This document shows, piece by piece, positions 51,376 to 60,732 of a stretch of 64,000 bases of DNA. Source of the DNA: Sulfobacillus acidophilus (GTDB lineage Bacteria; Bacillota; Sulfobacillia; Sulfobacillales; Sulfobacillaceae). Position 1 is the stretch's first letter, and every line of letters begins with the position of its first letter. The DNA lies in the NCBI GenBank assembly GCA_003023745.1, contig PXYV01000009.1:1-64000 (forward strand). The letters are read 5' to 3'. The notes under the pieces were generated by a model. The model was not told the origin of the DNA, ran no database searches, and worked only from the letters and a program-made list of their open reading frames with translations. Made by a program: the position numbers and the translations under genes.

Positions 51376-51898
51376 CGAACCGCGTCAGTGCCGGCGAGAA
51401 AGACATGGTCAACTCACAACAATGTGATGCCAGACGCCAACTCCGATATATGCGATGGACGACGAGGTCGTCGAAGTTATCAGTAAAGGACCTCGACAGC
51501 CAACCCCTTCGCCTGACATCCTCAGCGCCGAAACACCAGGGATTATGGCGCCGTGTATTATGTGACCATTGAAACCAAGAACCGGTTTGGCTAAGATATG
51601 AGTGCTCGCGCTTGCACCTGTGGTGATTGTATCTTTCCATCGTGAAAGACGCCGGTTTTCGGGAACTGCGCCTCCACACCGCTTCTCTTGAGAAGATAGG
51701 ATAAGCGGTCGCGTGTTCGACCATCTGTCCACAGGCCGCGTGGACCCCTCGGATCACCCTGCGGTGGTTGGCGTACGTTCACATGCGAGTCGATCCCAAT
51801 CGCAGCTCCATGGGCAGGAGTTTGAAGCCTTCACCGCGAACGCTTGGTCACATCGCTTTCTATCCATCTTTGTCGCGAAAGTCGAGGAATGCGTAGAC
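51376..51898. other. 523-base stretch without a recognisable gene
   Basis: Overlapping frames on both strands exist, but none has a start with ribosome binding site or recognisable motif. It may include the promoter of the EamA gene. Confidence 0.4.
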
Positions 51899-52768
51899 GT
51901 GGACCTTTTCTGGCTATTTTTGATGAATGCCCTGTGGGCGGTAGGCTATCCTGTCACGGCCATTGCCCTTCATAGTGGAGCCAGTCCCAGCCTGTTGTCT
52001 GCCATCCGTTTAGTAGTAGCCTTCTTGTTGCTGAGTCCCCTCTTACTTCACCTCAAACGCTGGAGTTGGTCTTTGCTTGGCTTGGCAGCGTTCATGGGTA
52101 TCATTGGCTTTGCCGTGCCGGTATGGCTTCAAATCATCGGACTTCGATCAACCAACCCGGCCATCGCTTCAATCTCGGTAGCGGTGGAACCACTTCTGAC
52201 CATTCTCTTAGCGGCGTTGTTCCGCAAAGCGCACCTTTCTTGGCGGCATCAAATCGCGCTCATTTTGGCTTTAGGAGGCAGCTGGATTCTTTTAGGCGAA
52301 CCCCGCCCCGGACATGCGGGGCACTTAGGCGGGGACTTGGCCCTATTTCTCGCTATTTTTTGTTTTGCGCTCTATAACATTGTGTCCCCGGCGCTAGCGA
52401 ATCGCGTGGATCCCGCCCCCGGCTCGGCCTTGGTTTTTGGGTTCGGTGCTCTGGGCAGCACGGTCCTGTGGATGCTTCAAGGCTCCAGCCTACCCGCGCA
52501 CCTGACCACGACCTTTGTCTGGTCATCTGGATTTTTGGCGATTGGCGCAACCGGCCTGGCATATCTCTTATGGCTTTGGGTAGTCAATCGGCAGTCATTG
52601 ACTGTCGTCTCCCTATTTTTGTACACGCAACCCCTTTTAGGATCCCTTCTGTCATGGATGCTCGGCCAATCCCCCCTCACGTTGTCGCTGGTGTCGGGCG
52701 GTCTTTTAATTTTATTGGCCATGACCCTTAGCCAAATGGACATCCTCCCCACGGCTAAAGCCAATTAG
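51899..52768 (+). CDS. EamA family (DMT) transporter
   Basis: A 289-residue transporter with ten membrane segments made of two EamA repeats (about residues 5-140 and 150-285; for example WLFLMNALWAVGYPVTAIALHSGASPSLLSAIRLVVAFLLLSPLLL and LALFLAIFCFALYNIVSPALANRVDP). It exports or imports a small metabolite; the substrate is unpredictable. I start at GTG 51899 with GAGGA upstream, which gives the usual family length. The frame is open to 51713, but that part is hydrophilic and lacks a start site. Confidence 0.83.
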   Translation: MDLFWLFLMNALWAVGYPVTAIALHSGASPSLLSAIRLVVAFLLLSPLLLHLKRWSWSLLGLAAFMGIIGFAVPVWLQIIGLRSTNPAIASISVAVEPLLTILLAALFRKAHLSWRHQIALILALGGSWILLGEPRPGHAGHLGGDLALFLAIFCFALYNIVSPALANRVDPAPGSALVFGFGALGSTVLWMLQGSSLPAHLTTTFVWSSGFLAIGATGLAYLLWLWVVNRQSLTVVSLFLYTQPLLGSLLSWMLGQSPLTLSLVSGGLLILLAMTLSQMDILPTAKAN

Positions 52769-53023
52769 ATCCGCGGAATGTCTCCCACCCGCGCAAGTCG
52801 GGTCTCTCGGGTCGTCTCACCATGGCTTTTTGGAGCTGGCGCCGTTTGTCCCCAAGAAGGCATCCAACCGACATACCAGGTCTCGGACATCCGAGCAACG
52901 TTTACAGGTTCCACGCAAAAATGGATAAACATGGTACACTAATGGCAGGTTAACGGCACCCCAGGTTCATCGGATCTTGCGTACGTGGCATATGAGGTGT
53001 CGCAAGCAAAGGAGTTTTGAGCC

Positions 53024-53905
53024 ATGTCGACGCCAAATTTCTTCATACTGGGAGCCCCACGTTCCGCCACCACGTTTTTATATCGAGCTGTGGCGCAGCA
53101 CCCTCAAATTTATATGAGTCCCGTCAAGGAGCCTGCGTTTTTCTCCCACGACGAGCGAGAGCCTAAGTGGATAACGCCGGTTGCAGCCCCCCGCGGAATC
53201 GTCCAGTGGGCGGACTATCTTAAATTATTTGACGCGGGTGCAAGCTATCCTGTTCGCGGCGAGGCTTCCACCGGGTATCTCGCTGACGCCTATGCCGCCC
53301 AACGCATTCAGCTTCGCCTCAAGGAACCGCCCTACATGGTGGCGGTCTTGCGCCATCCCGCTGACCGTGCCTATTCTCACTATGTGTACCATCGCATGGG
53401 TACGGTCGAGCCCGCCCCAACGTTTGAAGAAGCAATAAAAGACGAGGACAATCGCCGTGCCCATCATTGGAACATGCAGTGGCGTTATCGGGAGACCGGC
53501 CTGTATGGCCAACATCTGGCGCGTTACCTCGATCTGTTCGGATCCAGCCGACTGCTTGTTCTCCTTCACGAGGAATTCGACGACGCTCCCGCAGTATTCC
53601 GCCGTGTCTTTGGATTCCTCGGGATTGACGACCAAGTCCCCATCAACTTAGGTGGGAAAGTCAATGAGTCGGGCGTCAGCAAGAGTTCGTTCGCAGCCTG
53701 GATCCTCCAAAACCGCAATCCTGTGAAGCTTTTAGCCCGCAAGATTCTGCCGGCGGCAGCGCGCTCCAAGCTGCGGCATCAGCTGACAGATCGGCCTCCC
53801 GCCATGACAGCTCAGACCCGTGCGGATCTCATCGCCTTTTATCGAGAAGACATTTTAAGGACACAAGCATTAATCGGGCGTGATCTCAGTGCGTGGCTGA
53901 AATAA
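53024..53905 (+). CDS. PAPS-dependent sulfotransferase domain protein
   Basis: A 293-residue sulfotransferase of the heparan N-sulfotransferase/NodH-like group. [40 protein letters not shown] is the 5'-phosphosulfate loop and active-site region; [21 protein letters not shown] is the 3'-phosphate-binding motif. It transfers sulfate from PAPS to a glycan or lipid in the cytoplasm. AAAGGAG lies 9 bases before the ATG. Its location among surface-glycan genes suggests sulfation of an exopolysaccharide. Its 3' end abuts the DegT relic on the other strand. Confidence 0.85.
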   Translation: MSTPNFFILGAPRSATTFLYRAVAQHPQIYMSPVKEPAFFSHDEREPKWITPVAAPRGIVQWADYLKLFDAGASYPVRGEASTGYLADAYAAQRIQLRLKEPPYMVAVLRHPADRAYSHYVYHRMGTVEPAPTFEEAIKDEDNRRAHHWNMQWRYRETGLYGQHLARYLDLFGSSRLLVLLHEEFDDAPAVFRRVFGFLGIDDQVPINLGGKVNESGVSKSSFAAWILQNRNPVKLLARKILPAAARSKLRHQLTDRPPAMTAQTRADLIAFYREDILRTQALIGRDLSAWLK

Positions 53906-54076
53906 TGGCACGCCCACGACCCGACTCACCCTCAGATGCCCGGCCAATGCCGCTTCAAACTGCTGCGCCAAAGGCCCAGACGTCAGCCAGCCCGACCTTA
54001 CCCCGTCAACAACCGCAGCAATTTCCGCCTCTCCAATGTCGGGCTCACTATACGGCAAGACCGTCTGTCGCCCCAC
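53900..54076 (-). pseudogene. DegT/DnrJ/EryC1 aminotransferase, N-terminal remnant
   Basis: GTG 54076, behind GGGAAGGGGG, opens [56 protein letters not shown], which is the well-known N-terminus of DegT-family sugar aminotransferases. Similarity stops where SSGTAAL should follow, and the frame runs into sulfotransferase sequence, ending at 53870. More than 300 residues, including the PLP lysine, are missing. Confidence 0.75.
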
Positions 54077-54108
54077 CAGGCTTGGCCCCCTTCCCTAAAA
54101 TTTGGGCA

Positions 54109-54200
54109 GCAACATTGATGGACCGGCAGCATCGCCTCTACCCGGGGGGTGGCAAAGGCCGATGCGCACGCCGGTTCCATAATTCAACGTATCCACTTGC
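54109..54200 (-). pseudogene. DegT-family aminotransferase, mid-domain remnant
   Basis: Read on the minus strand, VDTLNY in one frame and EPACASAFATPRVEAMLPVHQ in the next align with the DegT mid-section pattern DVDPDTLNIDPA...TPRTKAILPVHL. A frameshift separates the two parts. It lies upstream of the N-terminal remnant, i.e. in the wrong order for a single intact gene. Confidence 0.5.
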
Positions 54201-54236
54201 TACTCGGTAAAGACCGATTTTCCGCAACCTGGTGCT

Positions 54237-55274
54237 TTAGCTCGTTAACTCACCTATTTTAACGGGACACCCCGTTTGTGCCGATTGCATCAGCGCCTGC
54301 ACGACCTCGATCGTATGCACGGTGCTGTCTGCTGACAAACGACAGGCTACACCGCTTTGCACTGCCTGACGAAAATCTTCTAAAGCTTCCAGATGCCCCT
54401 TCCAACTCGGTGGAACGGTCGGATCATTCAGAGCCTGCCGGACCTCATCCTCATCCTCATCTGGCACATGCCAATGCTCGATCTGACGAAGAGTCGGCCC
54501 AAACACAACGGTGCCGGTTTTCGCCATTAACGTCAGTCGCTCTTCTAGGTCATTGTCATGCACCGACGTCGTGGCGGTAATCGTGAATAACCCCCCCGTA
54601 TCAGCGCGCATCACACCGACCGCGGTGTCCTCGCTTTCAATCTCGTGGGTTACAGTACCGGCGTACGCAAAGACCTCGTCAATACGGCCACAGAATTGTA
54701 ACAAGACATCGAGTGCTGCGATCGCCTGGTTAAACAACACGCCTCCGTCCATGCGACGGGTTCCCCGCCACGGCGCGGACTGATAGTACGACTGCGGCCG
54801 GGACCAACATACCGACACTGCCCCTTCAATCACCTCGCCCATCTGTCCCCGTTCAAATACATCGAGCGCCCGGGCCACCGACGGTAACAGCCGACTCGCA
54901 TGAGTAACCGCCAAAACGCGTGACGCTTGTTTGGCCGTCGCCACCATGGCGCGTGCATCATCCGCATCTAGAGCCATTGGCCGTTCTACTAGCACATTGA
55001 GGCCGGCATTGAGCAACTGTTCTGTTAATCGGCGATGCGTACCGGACGGCGTCGCAAGGATGACTCCGTCTAAATGGCGATGCTGTGCCAACAACGCATC
55101 GACGTCGGCAAACGAATCGGCATCAAATGCCACCGCAGCCGCTGCGGCCTTGGCTGGGTCCGTATCGACCGTGGCTAGCAAATCGACCAGAGGATCATGG
55201 ACCAGCGCCTGCAAATGCCGATGGCCGACCTTTCCGCACCCGATTAGAGCCACTCGCATATGGTCCACCGCCAT
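54237..55274 (-). CDS. Gfo/Idh/MocA family oxidoreductase, catalytic residues altered
   Basis: A 345-residue NAD(P)-binding protein. MRVALIGCGKVGHRHLQALVHDP is the Rossmann loop, and the C-terminal alpha/beta domain is complete. The usual EKP lysine motif reads VERPMAL, and the usual catalytic His in the GGGVLxNQxIHxxD motif is replaced by Ala (GGVLFNQAIAALD). Relatives such as WlbA oxidise UDP-sugar acids together with a DegT aminotransferase. GAGGAGGAAC precedes the ATG, so it is still well translated. It is surrounded by pseudogenes and may itself be losing, or have changed, its activity. Confidence 0.8.
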   Translation of the reverse strand: MAVDHMRVALIGCGKVGHRHLQALVHDPLVDLLATVDTDPAKAAAAAVAFDADSFADVDALLAQHRHLDGVILATPSGTHRRLTEQLLNAGLNVLVERPMALDADDARAMVATAKQASRVLAVTHASRLLPSVARALDVFERGQMGEVIEGAVSVCWSRPQSYYQSAPWRGTRRMDGGVLFNQAIAALDVLLQFCGRIDEVFAYAGTVTHEIESEDTAVGVMRADTGGLFTITATTSVHDNDLEERLTLMAKTGTVVFGPTLRQIEHWHVPDEDEDEVRQALNDPTVPPSWKGHLEALEDFRQAVQSGVACRLSADSTVHTIEVVQALMQSAQTGCPVKIGELTS

Positions 55275-55463
55275 GTTCCTCCTCTAATCACTCCCTGCGA
55301 TAACACCCTATGCCATGTTGTCGGCCTAGCCGTCCGGGGCCCGTCGTTCCGCAATGGCAATAGGCATCCGCGCACCGGAGCAGTATTCAGGCACCACAAT
55401 CTTGAATAACGCTTGAATTCGTCACGAAAGACTTTTCCCAGGTTCTTGATTAATGTTTCAATC

Positions 55464-56131
55464 TCACAGAGACGCCGGGCGAGCCACAGCATCTCGATTG
55501 TAAACAAAGATCCGCTTATGATACGTTGCATGCGCCCAATCTTCCGAAGTCAATAATTCCTCAAACAATTTCTCGCCGGGACGAATCCCTGTAGACACAA
55601 TGCCGGTATCGACCCCGAAAGCCCTATGAGATGGCTCGCCAAGTCCAACATGCGGACGGATTCACCCTTCTCGGAACGAGTGACGGTCACCGGTCCGCCT
55701 CGGCGAATTTGCTTTTGGAAAAAGTGGACGTCACAGAATGAGCGCACCACAAGGCGCCATCCTCCTACCAGGGCAATGGCGAAAAGCGTATACAAGAGAC
55801 ACACCGGGCGTGCATAGTCGGCCGTACACGTGATGAGCAGTAAAATTCCAAGCACCAACGTCAAGACCACAACTGCGAAGATCAGTACTTGCGCGTCTCG
55901 GGCAAACGCATAGCGCCCCGTGCGATGGTAGAGCCGCGTTAACCAAAAAATTGTAATGGTTGCCGACGTAAACCAAATCGCCACATGAAAATAGGCCAAC
56001 AAATCGGGCTCGGGAATCCGGGGCGTGTGAAACCTGAGGTACAAGGCCAGCAATACCGAGGCGTTCGCGAGTGCGGCGTCAACCATCATCAACAATGCCA
56101 TTTTGAGGTATAGGTAACGCCTCCTCATCAC
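55464..56131 (-). pseudogene. CapD/FlaA1-type nucleotide-sugar dehydratase pseudogene
   Basis: The reading frame from 56131 encodes the N-terminal four-helix membrane domain (residues 1-138, LKMALLMMVDAALANASVLLALYLRF...). It then jumps straight to IRRGGPVTVT and again to EKGESVRMLDLASHLIGLSG, both near the C-terminus of CapD proteins. The whole NAD-binding and catalytic SDR core is missing, removed by two deletions near 55711 and 55675. A further one-base shift at the G run 55613-55616 moves the conserved VDTGIVSTGIRPGEKLFEELLTSEDW into another frame that ends at 55464. Confidence 0.85.
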
Positions 56132-56424
56132 TCGAACCCCTCATTTCACGGTCACTCGGCGCTCCGATTATACCATGGATATGCCAATCCCACGTGTTCC
56201 CTGGGGGACGCGGCAGCCAACTCGTAGCCAACGTTTCGAATATAATGCCGGCACGTTCCCGGACGAAGCCGAAAGAGGCAAGGTGGGATGGAAGACCTGT
56301 GCTCCAAAGGCGAGGATGGCAACGCTCCGAATCAACTAGGCAACAGGAGACTTTATCTCCTTATTGCCAGACGGCCAGAATGATCATAGTCTATTAGCGG
56401 AAATCGTCTCATGGCGGATGGGGG

Positions 56425-56688
56425 ATGCGCTTGGCAATTCGAGTCCAGTCTGCAACAACCGACGCTTCGTGGGTCCGGATTAATGTTGAAGGTGTCGATC
56501 CTGAGAACGCGGTAGTGGCCATTGATCGCAAGGCATTGGAATCCATCATGCAACATGATCCCCGGCCACCCGAGATTATCCTGGATGTACTATGCGAACG
56601 GGCCGTTAAACGGATGCCGATCCCTAACGGTCCGGACGGTGCACGCCTGATCACGTCCCATAACTTAAGTTTAGTCTGGCCCCAATAA
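56425..56688 (+). CDS. Small hypothetical protein
   Basis: An 87-residue protein I cannot assign (MRLAIRVQSATTDASWVRINVEGVDPENAVVAIDRKALESIMQHDPRPPEIILDVLCERAVKRM...). It looks like a compact soluble alpha/beta protein. GATGGGGG precedes the ATG. It is the only candidate gene between the CapD pseudogene and ftsH, and ends in a strong terminator, which supports expression. Confidence 0.55.
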   Translation: MRLAIRVQSATTDASWVRINVEGVDPENAVVAIDRKALESIMQHDPRPPEIILDVLCERAVKRMPIPNGPDGARLITSHNLSLVWPQ

Positions 56689-56717
56689 CACGCGGTCCCT
56701 TCGCGGGGACCGCGTGT
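56688..56717. terminator. Terminator hairpin before ftsH 3' end
   Basis: ACACGCGGTCCC (56688-56699) pairs perfectly with GGGACCGCGTGT (56706-56717) around a six-base loop. It lies between the convergent small gene and ftsH. There is no long T run, so efficiency on either strand is uncertain. Confidence 0.65.
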
Positions 56718-56726
56718 TCACGCAAA

Positions 56727-58532
56727 TTAAGGAGTGGCTTGAACGATGGCGCGCAGTTCATCTGACTCCAGCGTCTCTTTCTCCATGAGGGCCAGGGCCA
56801 GACGATTCAACACATGGCGATGCTGCAACAAGATCGTTTTGGCCCGTTCGTACTGTTCCATTACGACATGGCGAATAGCCCGGTCGATTTTAGATGCCAC
56901 TTCATCACTGTAGTCGCGCGAACGCATTAAATCGCGCCCTAAAAATACCGATTCTGAACGTCGACCGTAGGTTAGTGGACCCAGTTCCTCGCTCATTCCA
57001 TACTCCATAATCATCTGGCGCACCATCTTGGTCGACTTTTCCAAATCATCGCTAGCGCCTGTGGAAATCTCCCCAAAGACAATTTGCTCGGCGGCTCGCC
57101 CGCCCAAAGACATCGCCACCTTGTCTAAAAACTGTTCGCGCGTGATCCGGTAGCGGTCTTCTGCCGGAACAGGCAACGTGTATCCCATAGCCATTCCCCG
57201 GGGAACGATAGTCACCTTATGAATGGGATCCCCATGCGGAACCAGCATTCCGACCAATGTATGGCCCGATTCGTGAAATGCCACGACGCGCTTTTCAAAG
57301 TTGGTGATAATGCGACTTTTCTTTTGCGGTCCCGCCATTACCCGTTCTGTCGCCTCAATGAAGTTATTCATGGAAATACGCCGCTGGCGATTACGTGCTG
57401 CCAATAGCGCAGCCTCATTGGCCAAGTTGGCCAAGTCTGCTCCCGTAAATCCCGGAGTCCGCTTGGCAATGACTTTGAGGTCGACATCCTCTGCGAGCGG
57501 CTTGTTGGCGATATGCACCCGCAATATTTGTTCACGCCCCGCTAGATCCGGCGGATGCACCACAATCTGGCGGTCGAATCGACCTGGTCGCAACAAGGCC
57601 GGATCCAAAACATCGGGCCGGTTAGTCGCCGCCATTAAGATAATGCCCTCATTCACCCCAAACCCGTCCATCTCCACCAGCAATTGATTAAGCGTCTGTT
57701 CCCGCTCATCGTTGCCGCCACCGTACCCAGCCCCGCGCATCCGCCCAACCGCATCCAATTCGTCAATGAACACAATACAGGGCGCATTTTTCTTGGCTTG
57801 CTCAAAGAGATCGCGAACTCGTGACGCGCCGACTCCCACGAACATCTCCACAAAGCCGGAACCGCTCTCCGAGAAGAACGGGACACCAGCCTCGCCAGCA
57901 ACCGCACGTGCCAACAACGTTTTTCCGGTTCCAGGCGGACCAAACAGCAAAATGCCCTTGGGAATCCGCGCTCCCATTTCCAAATAACGCTTGGGATTTC
58001 GCAAAAAGTCAACAACTTCTTCCAGCTCCTGCTTTTCTTCCTCGACGCCCGCCACATCCTTGAACGTCACTAGCGGCTGATTGTCCGCCACCAGTCGCGC
58101 CTGTGAGCGTCCAAAGGACATCATGCGATTCCCGCCGCCCTGACTTTGCCGCATCAAGAAAAACAACAGCGCCACCACGACAATAAGCGGCAAAATATCA
58201 CCGAGTACCGTCAACCACACCCCTGAACCAGCCGGCTTCATAATCGTCACATTGGCACCGCTGGCATTCAACCGATTACTTATCGCGTCCGTCGTTCCAG
58301 GCGCGTAAACCGTCACATAATGATCATGGTTGGCAGCCACCCACTGGACTTCATACGTGGCCGGATCGACGGAAGCCGACGAGACCCGATGATTGTCGAT
58401 AGCATGAACCAGGGTACTATACGGTGTCTGACTGATCGGCTGACTGGGCGCGTTGAAGAACTCCATCAACAACGACACCACCAACACTACAAATACGATT
58501 GTCAAGAGCCCCCGCAGCCATCGATTTTGCAT
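56727..58532 (-). CDS. ftsH: ATP-dependent zinc metalloprotease FtsH
   Basis: A 601-residue membrane-anchored AAA+ protease that degrades misfolded or regulatory proteins. Two membrane segments flank an external domain ([17 protein letters not shown] and [23 protein letters not shown]). The AAA module shows Walker A GPPGTGKT, Walker [14 protein letters not shown], the pore [14 protein letters not shown], and an [13 protein letters not shown]. The zinc site is HESGH (HExxH) with a later Asp ligand. I prefer ATG 58532, the third codon of the frame; the TTG at 58538 is close to GAGAGG. It is monocistronic. Confidence 0.95.
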   Translation of the reverse strand: MQNRWLRGLLTIVFVVLVVSLLMEFFNAPSQPISQTPYSTLVHAIDNHRVSSASVDPATYEVQWVAANHDHYVTVYAPGTTDAISNRLNASGANVTIMKPAGSGVWLTVLGDILPLIVVVALLFFLMRQSQGGGNRMMSFGRSQARLVADNQPLVTFKDVAGVEEEKQELEEVVDFLRNPKRYLEMGARIPKGILLFGPPGTGKTLLARAVAGEAGVPFFSESGSGFVEMFVGVGASRVRDLFEQAKKNAPCIVFIDELDAVGRMRGAGYGGGNDEREQTLNQLLVEMDGFGVNEGIILMAATNRPDVLDPALLRPGRFDRQIVVHPPDLAGREQILRVHIANKPLAEDVDLKVIAKRTPGFTGADLANLANEAALLAARNRQRRISMNNFIEATERVMAGPQKKSRIITNFEKRVVAFHESGHTLVGMLVPHGDPIHKVTIVPRGMAMGYTLPVPAEDRYRITREQFLDKVAMSLGGRAAEQIVFGEISTGASDDLEKSTKMVRQMIMEYGMSEELGPLTYGRRSESVFLGRDLMRSRDYSDEVASKIDRAIRHVVMEQYERAKTILLQHRHVLNRLALALMEKETLESDELRAIVQATP

Positions 58533-58629
58533 CGCCAACCGTCCTCTCTATTCTGCTCTTACGTATAGTGTAGCGTAAAATTGCATCATTGAACCAATTT
58601 CCGTCTAAAACGGGGCATGTGAGGGCAAA

Positions 58630-59190
58630 ATGATGGCAATATGGGATGAGGAGAGTCACACATTCATGGTCAACGCGGCCCTTATAGGACCCCTGCTCGC
58701 CGTGCTTTGGACTCAGGCTTGGTTGACATTGCCCTGGTTGACTGCCGAGCTTTCTCTGCCCGCCCCTCTATCCCACCTGTACGTGTGGAGCAAAGTGTGG
58801 GCCGTTATTCTCTTGCCCGCCGCTATATCACTCTTGGCGCTTCTTTTCACGCTGGCGTGGCCACGCAAAATCGGAGCGGCCAGTGTGGTGCTTTTAGGCT
58901 GGGTGTGGGACACCCTATATTTGTGGCACCATATTCCCAACCCGGCAGAGGTCCCCGTGCTGGAACGCTGGGTCACGGCGCTACTCGCTGTGACAGCGCT
59001 TATCGTAACAAACCGCACGGACTCCGCCGTCGAAAACGCCGCACCAGCATTGCAGATCCTCAGTGGCCTCACGTTGGTCCTGGCATTCGTCGCACCGGCT
59101 CACTGGGCCTTAATAGTAGCACTGGCAATAACCGGCGGGAGTGGTGCCTGGGCCTTAAGGCGGGCCCGGGTCCACACGCCTAGTAGGTAG
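58630..59190 (+). CDS. Small multi-pass membrane protein
   Basis: A 186-residue membrane protein with five to six segments (AALIGPLLAVLWTQAWLTLPWL, VWAVILLPAAISLLALLFTLAW, IGAASVVLLGWVWDTLYLW, VTALLAVTALIVT, ALQILSGLTLVLAFVAPAHWALIVALAITGG). I cannot name its family or function. GAGGGCAAA precedes the ATG. It is divergent from ftsH and overlaps the convergent transglycosylase gene by 11 bases. Confidence 0.65.
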   Translation: MMAIWDEESHTFMVNAALIGPLLAVLWTQAWLTLPWLTAELSLPAPLSHLYVWSKVWAVILLPAAISLLALLFTLAWPRKIGAASVVLLGWVWDTLYLWHHIPNPAEVPVLERWVTALLAVTALIVTNRTDSAVENAAPALQILSGLTLVLAFVAPAHWALIVALAITGGSGAWALRRARVHTPSR

Positions 59191-60520
59191 AATACAATTG
59201 ATACAAGGACATCACATCGGCCACGTATTGCTGTGTTTGCGGATACGGCGGGATGCCCCCATAGTGCTGCACTGCGCCCGGACCGGCATTATAGGCAGCC
59301 ACTGCCAATTGGGTATTATCTCCAAATAGTCCCAAGGTGTAGTGCAAGTAGTACGTGCCCAGTTCGACATTGTCCGATGGATTATACAATTCCTGCATCA
59401 CCGTTGCCGCGGACAAACCCACCGCGGTCGCAATGTCCTGCGCGGTTCCCGGCTCCACTTGCATCAGTCCAATAGCGCCAGCGCTGCTCACAGCGCTTGA
59501 ATTCCCCCCCGACTCGACAGTGATGACGGCAATCACCAAGGGCACCGGAACCCCCCATTGCTGAGCAATGGGGCTGACTAATGGCACCAACGCGTTATAC
59601 AGCGCCTGGCGCGTCAGTGTGCCATCATTGAACTGCGCCACCAACGCTTGAATCTGACTCACCAGGCTAGCGATGCGGGACTGCAAGCTAGCCATCCCCG
59701 ACGCCAATTGACTGCGCTGCCCTAGTAACCGGGCAACCAGCCGCTGACGCTCATTTAACCCCACAGACACGGTTGACGCTTCTTGCTCCGCATCGGTTTG
59801 TAAAACAATGGCGCGTTCCCGCTCCCGCGTTAACAATGCCTGTTCTCCGCTTAACAGCGACTGCCGCCGCGCAATGGAATTTTTGGACTCGCTCAGAAAA
59901 ATACTTTCGCGTTTTAAGTTGTCTTGCTCCAACGTGTAACGTGCTTCATCATCTTTGATGACCTGCACTTCTTGAGCGGCCGCGGCGGCCACTTGTCCCA
60001 GGATCTGCGCGCGGCTGATGAACTCGGAAAACGAATGGGCCCCCAAAATCACATCCAAATAGCCAATCGATCCACGTTCTTCAATCAACTGCAGCTGCGC
60101 CGACAGTAGGTGGCTTTCGTGCGCTAATTGCTCTTTTGTTCGGGCAACCCGTGCGGTCGTGCGTTGATAGGCAATTGTGGTCGCCGCCAGCTGTTTTTCC
60201 GTTTGCGCCAGTCGGGCTCGAGTAGTCGATAGGAGAGTTTGCGTAATTTGAATGTCTCGGTCGGTTGACTGAATTTGCGCTCCCGTCGACCCAATTTGCG
60301 CTTTAGCCGAGGACAAATCTTGATTTAATTGATCCATTTCGGCTACGGTTTGATTGATTGCCGCCTGGGTTTGGTTGTACTTTTGCTGTTCGACCGCTAG
60401 TTGCTGCTGTGCGTGGGCTTCCTGCTGCTGCAGTTGCTGAACGGTCGCGGCGTACGCCAGGGGACCTGCCGTCATAATAAAGGCTGCAACCGACAGCGCA
60501 AAAACCGAACCTCTGCGCAC
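59180..60520 (-). CDS. Secreted coiled-coil lytic transglycosylase (SLT domain)
   Basis: A 446-residue exported cell-wall hydrolase. The signal peptide is VRRGSVFALSVAAFIMTAGPLAYA. Residues about 25-290 are a long Gln-rich coiled coil like that of PcsB/CwlO-type proteins (VQQLQQQEAHAQQQLAVEQQKYNQTQAAINQTVAEMDQLNQDL...). The C-terminal 120 residues are an SLT transglycosylase domain: VPVPLVIAVITVESGGNSSAVSSAGAIGLMQVEPGTA (catalytic Glu in ESGG) and VAAYNAGPGAVQHYGGIPPYPQTQQYV. It should cut peptidoglycan, perhaps during division or growth. GTG 60520 with GGAGG 7 bases upstream is the start; the frame to 60571 is not needed. Confidence 0.85.
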   Translation of the reverse strand: MRRGSVFALSVAAFIMTAGPLAYAATVQQLQQQEAHAQQQLAVEQQKYNQTQAAINQTVAEMDQLNQDLSSAKAQIGSTGAQIQSTDRDIQITQTLLSTTRARLAQTEKQLAATTIAYQRTTARVARTKEQLAHESHLLSAQLQLIEERGSIGYLDVILGAHSFSEFISRAQILGQVAAAAAQEVQVIKDDEARYTLEQDNLKRESIFLSESKNSIARRQSLLSGEQALLTRERERAIVLQTDAEQEASTVSVGLNERQRLVARLLGQRSQLASGMASLQSRIASLVSQIQALVAQFNDGTLTRQALYNALVPLVSPIAQQWGVPVPLVIAVITVESGGNSSAVSSAGAIGLMQVEPGTAQDIATAVGLSAATVMQELYNPSDNVELGTYYLHYTLGLFGDNTQLAVAAYNAGPGAVQHYGGIPPYPQTQQYVADVMSLYQLYSTY

Positions 60521-60732
60521 CAAATTTCCTCCTTCTCTGGACCGCTCCACCACAAAAAAGAAGCCGACCATCGTGCTTACCGCAGAGATTCGACGAAAAT
60601 GGCGAAAATCCTGCTTTTTTGCCGGAAAAAGGGATATGTGCCAAGCTAGCCCATCCGGTCTGTAAAACGGTCTAGTGCCCCATCTTGGGCCTATTCAACG
60701 GTAAATCTCATATTTTGGCATAACCACCGAAT

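Noticed and set aside
55244-55531. 95-codon minus-strand frame between CapD pseudogene and Gfo/Idh gene
   Set aside because: It is composed of out-of-frame CapD 3' sequence plus the intergenic region; no independent start or motif.
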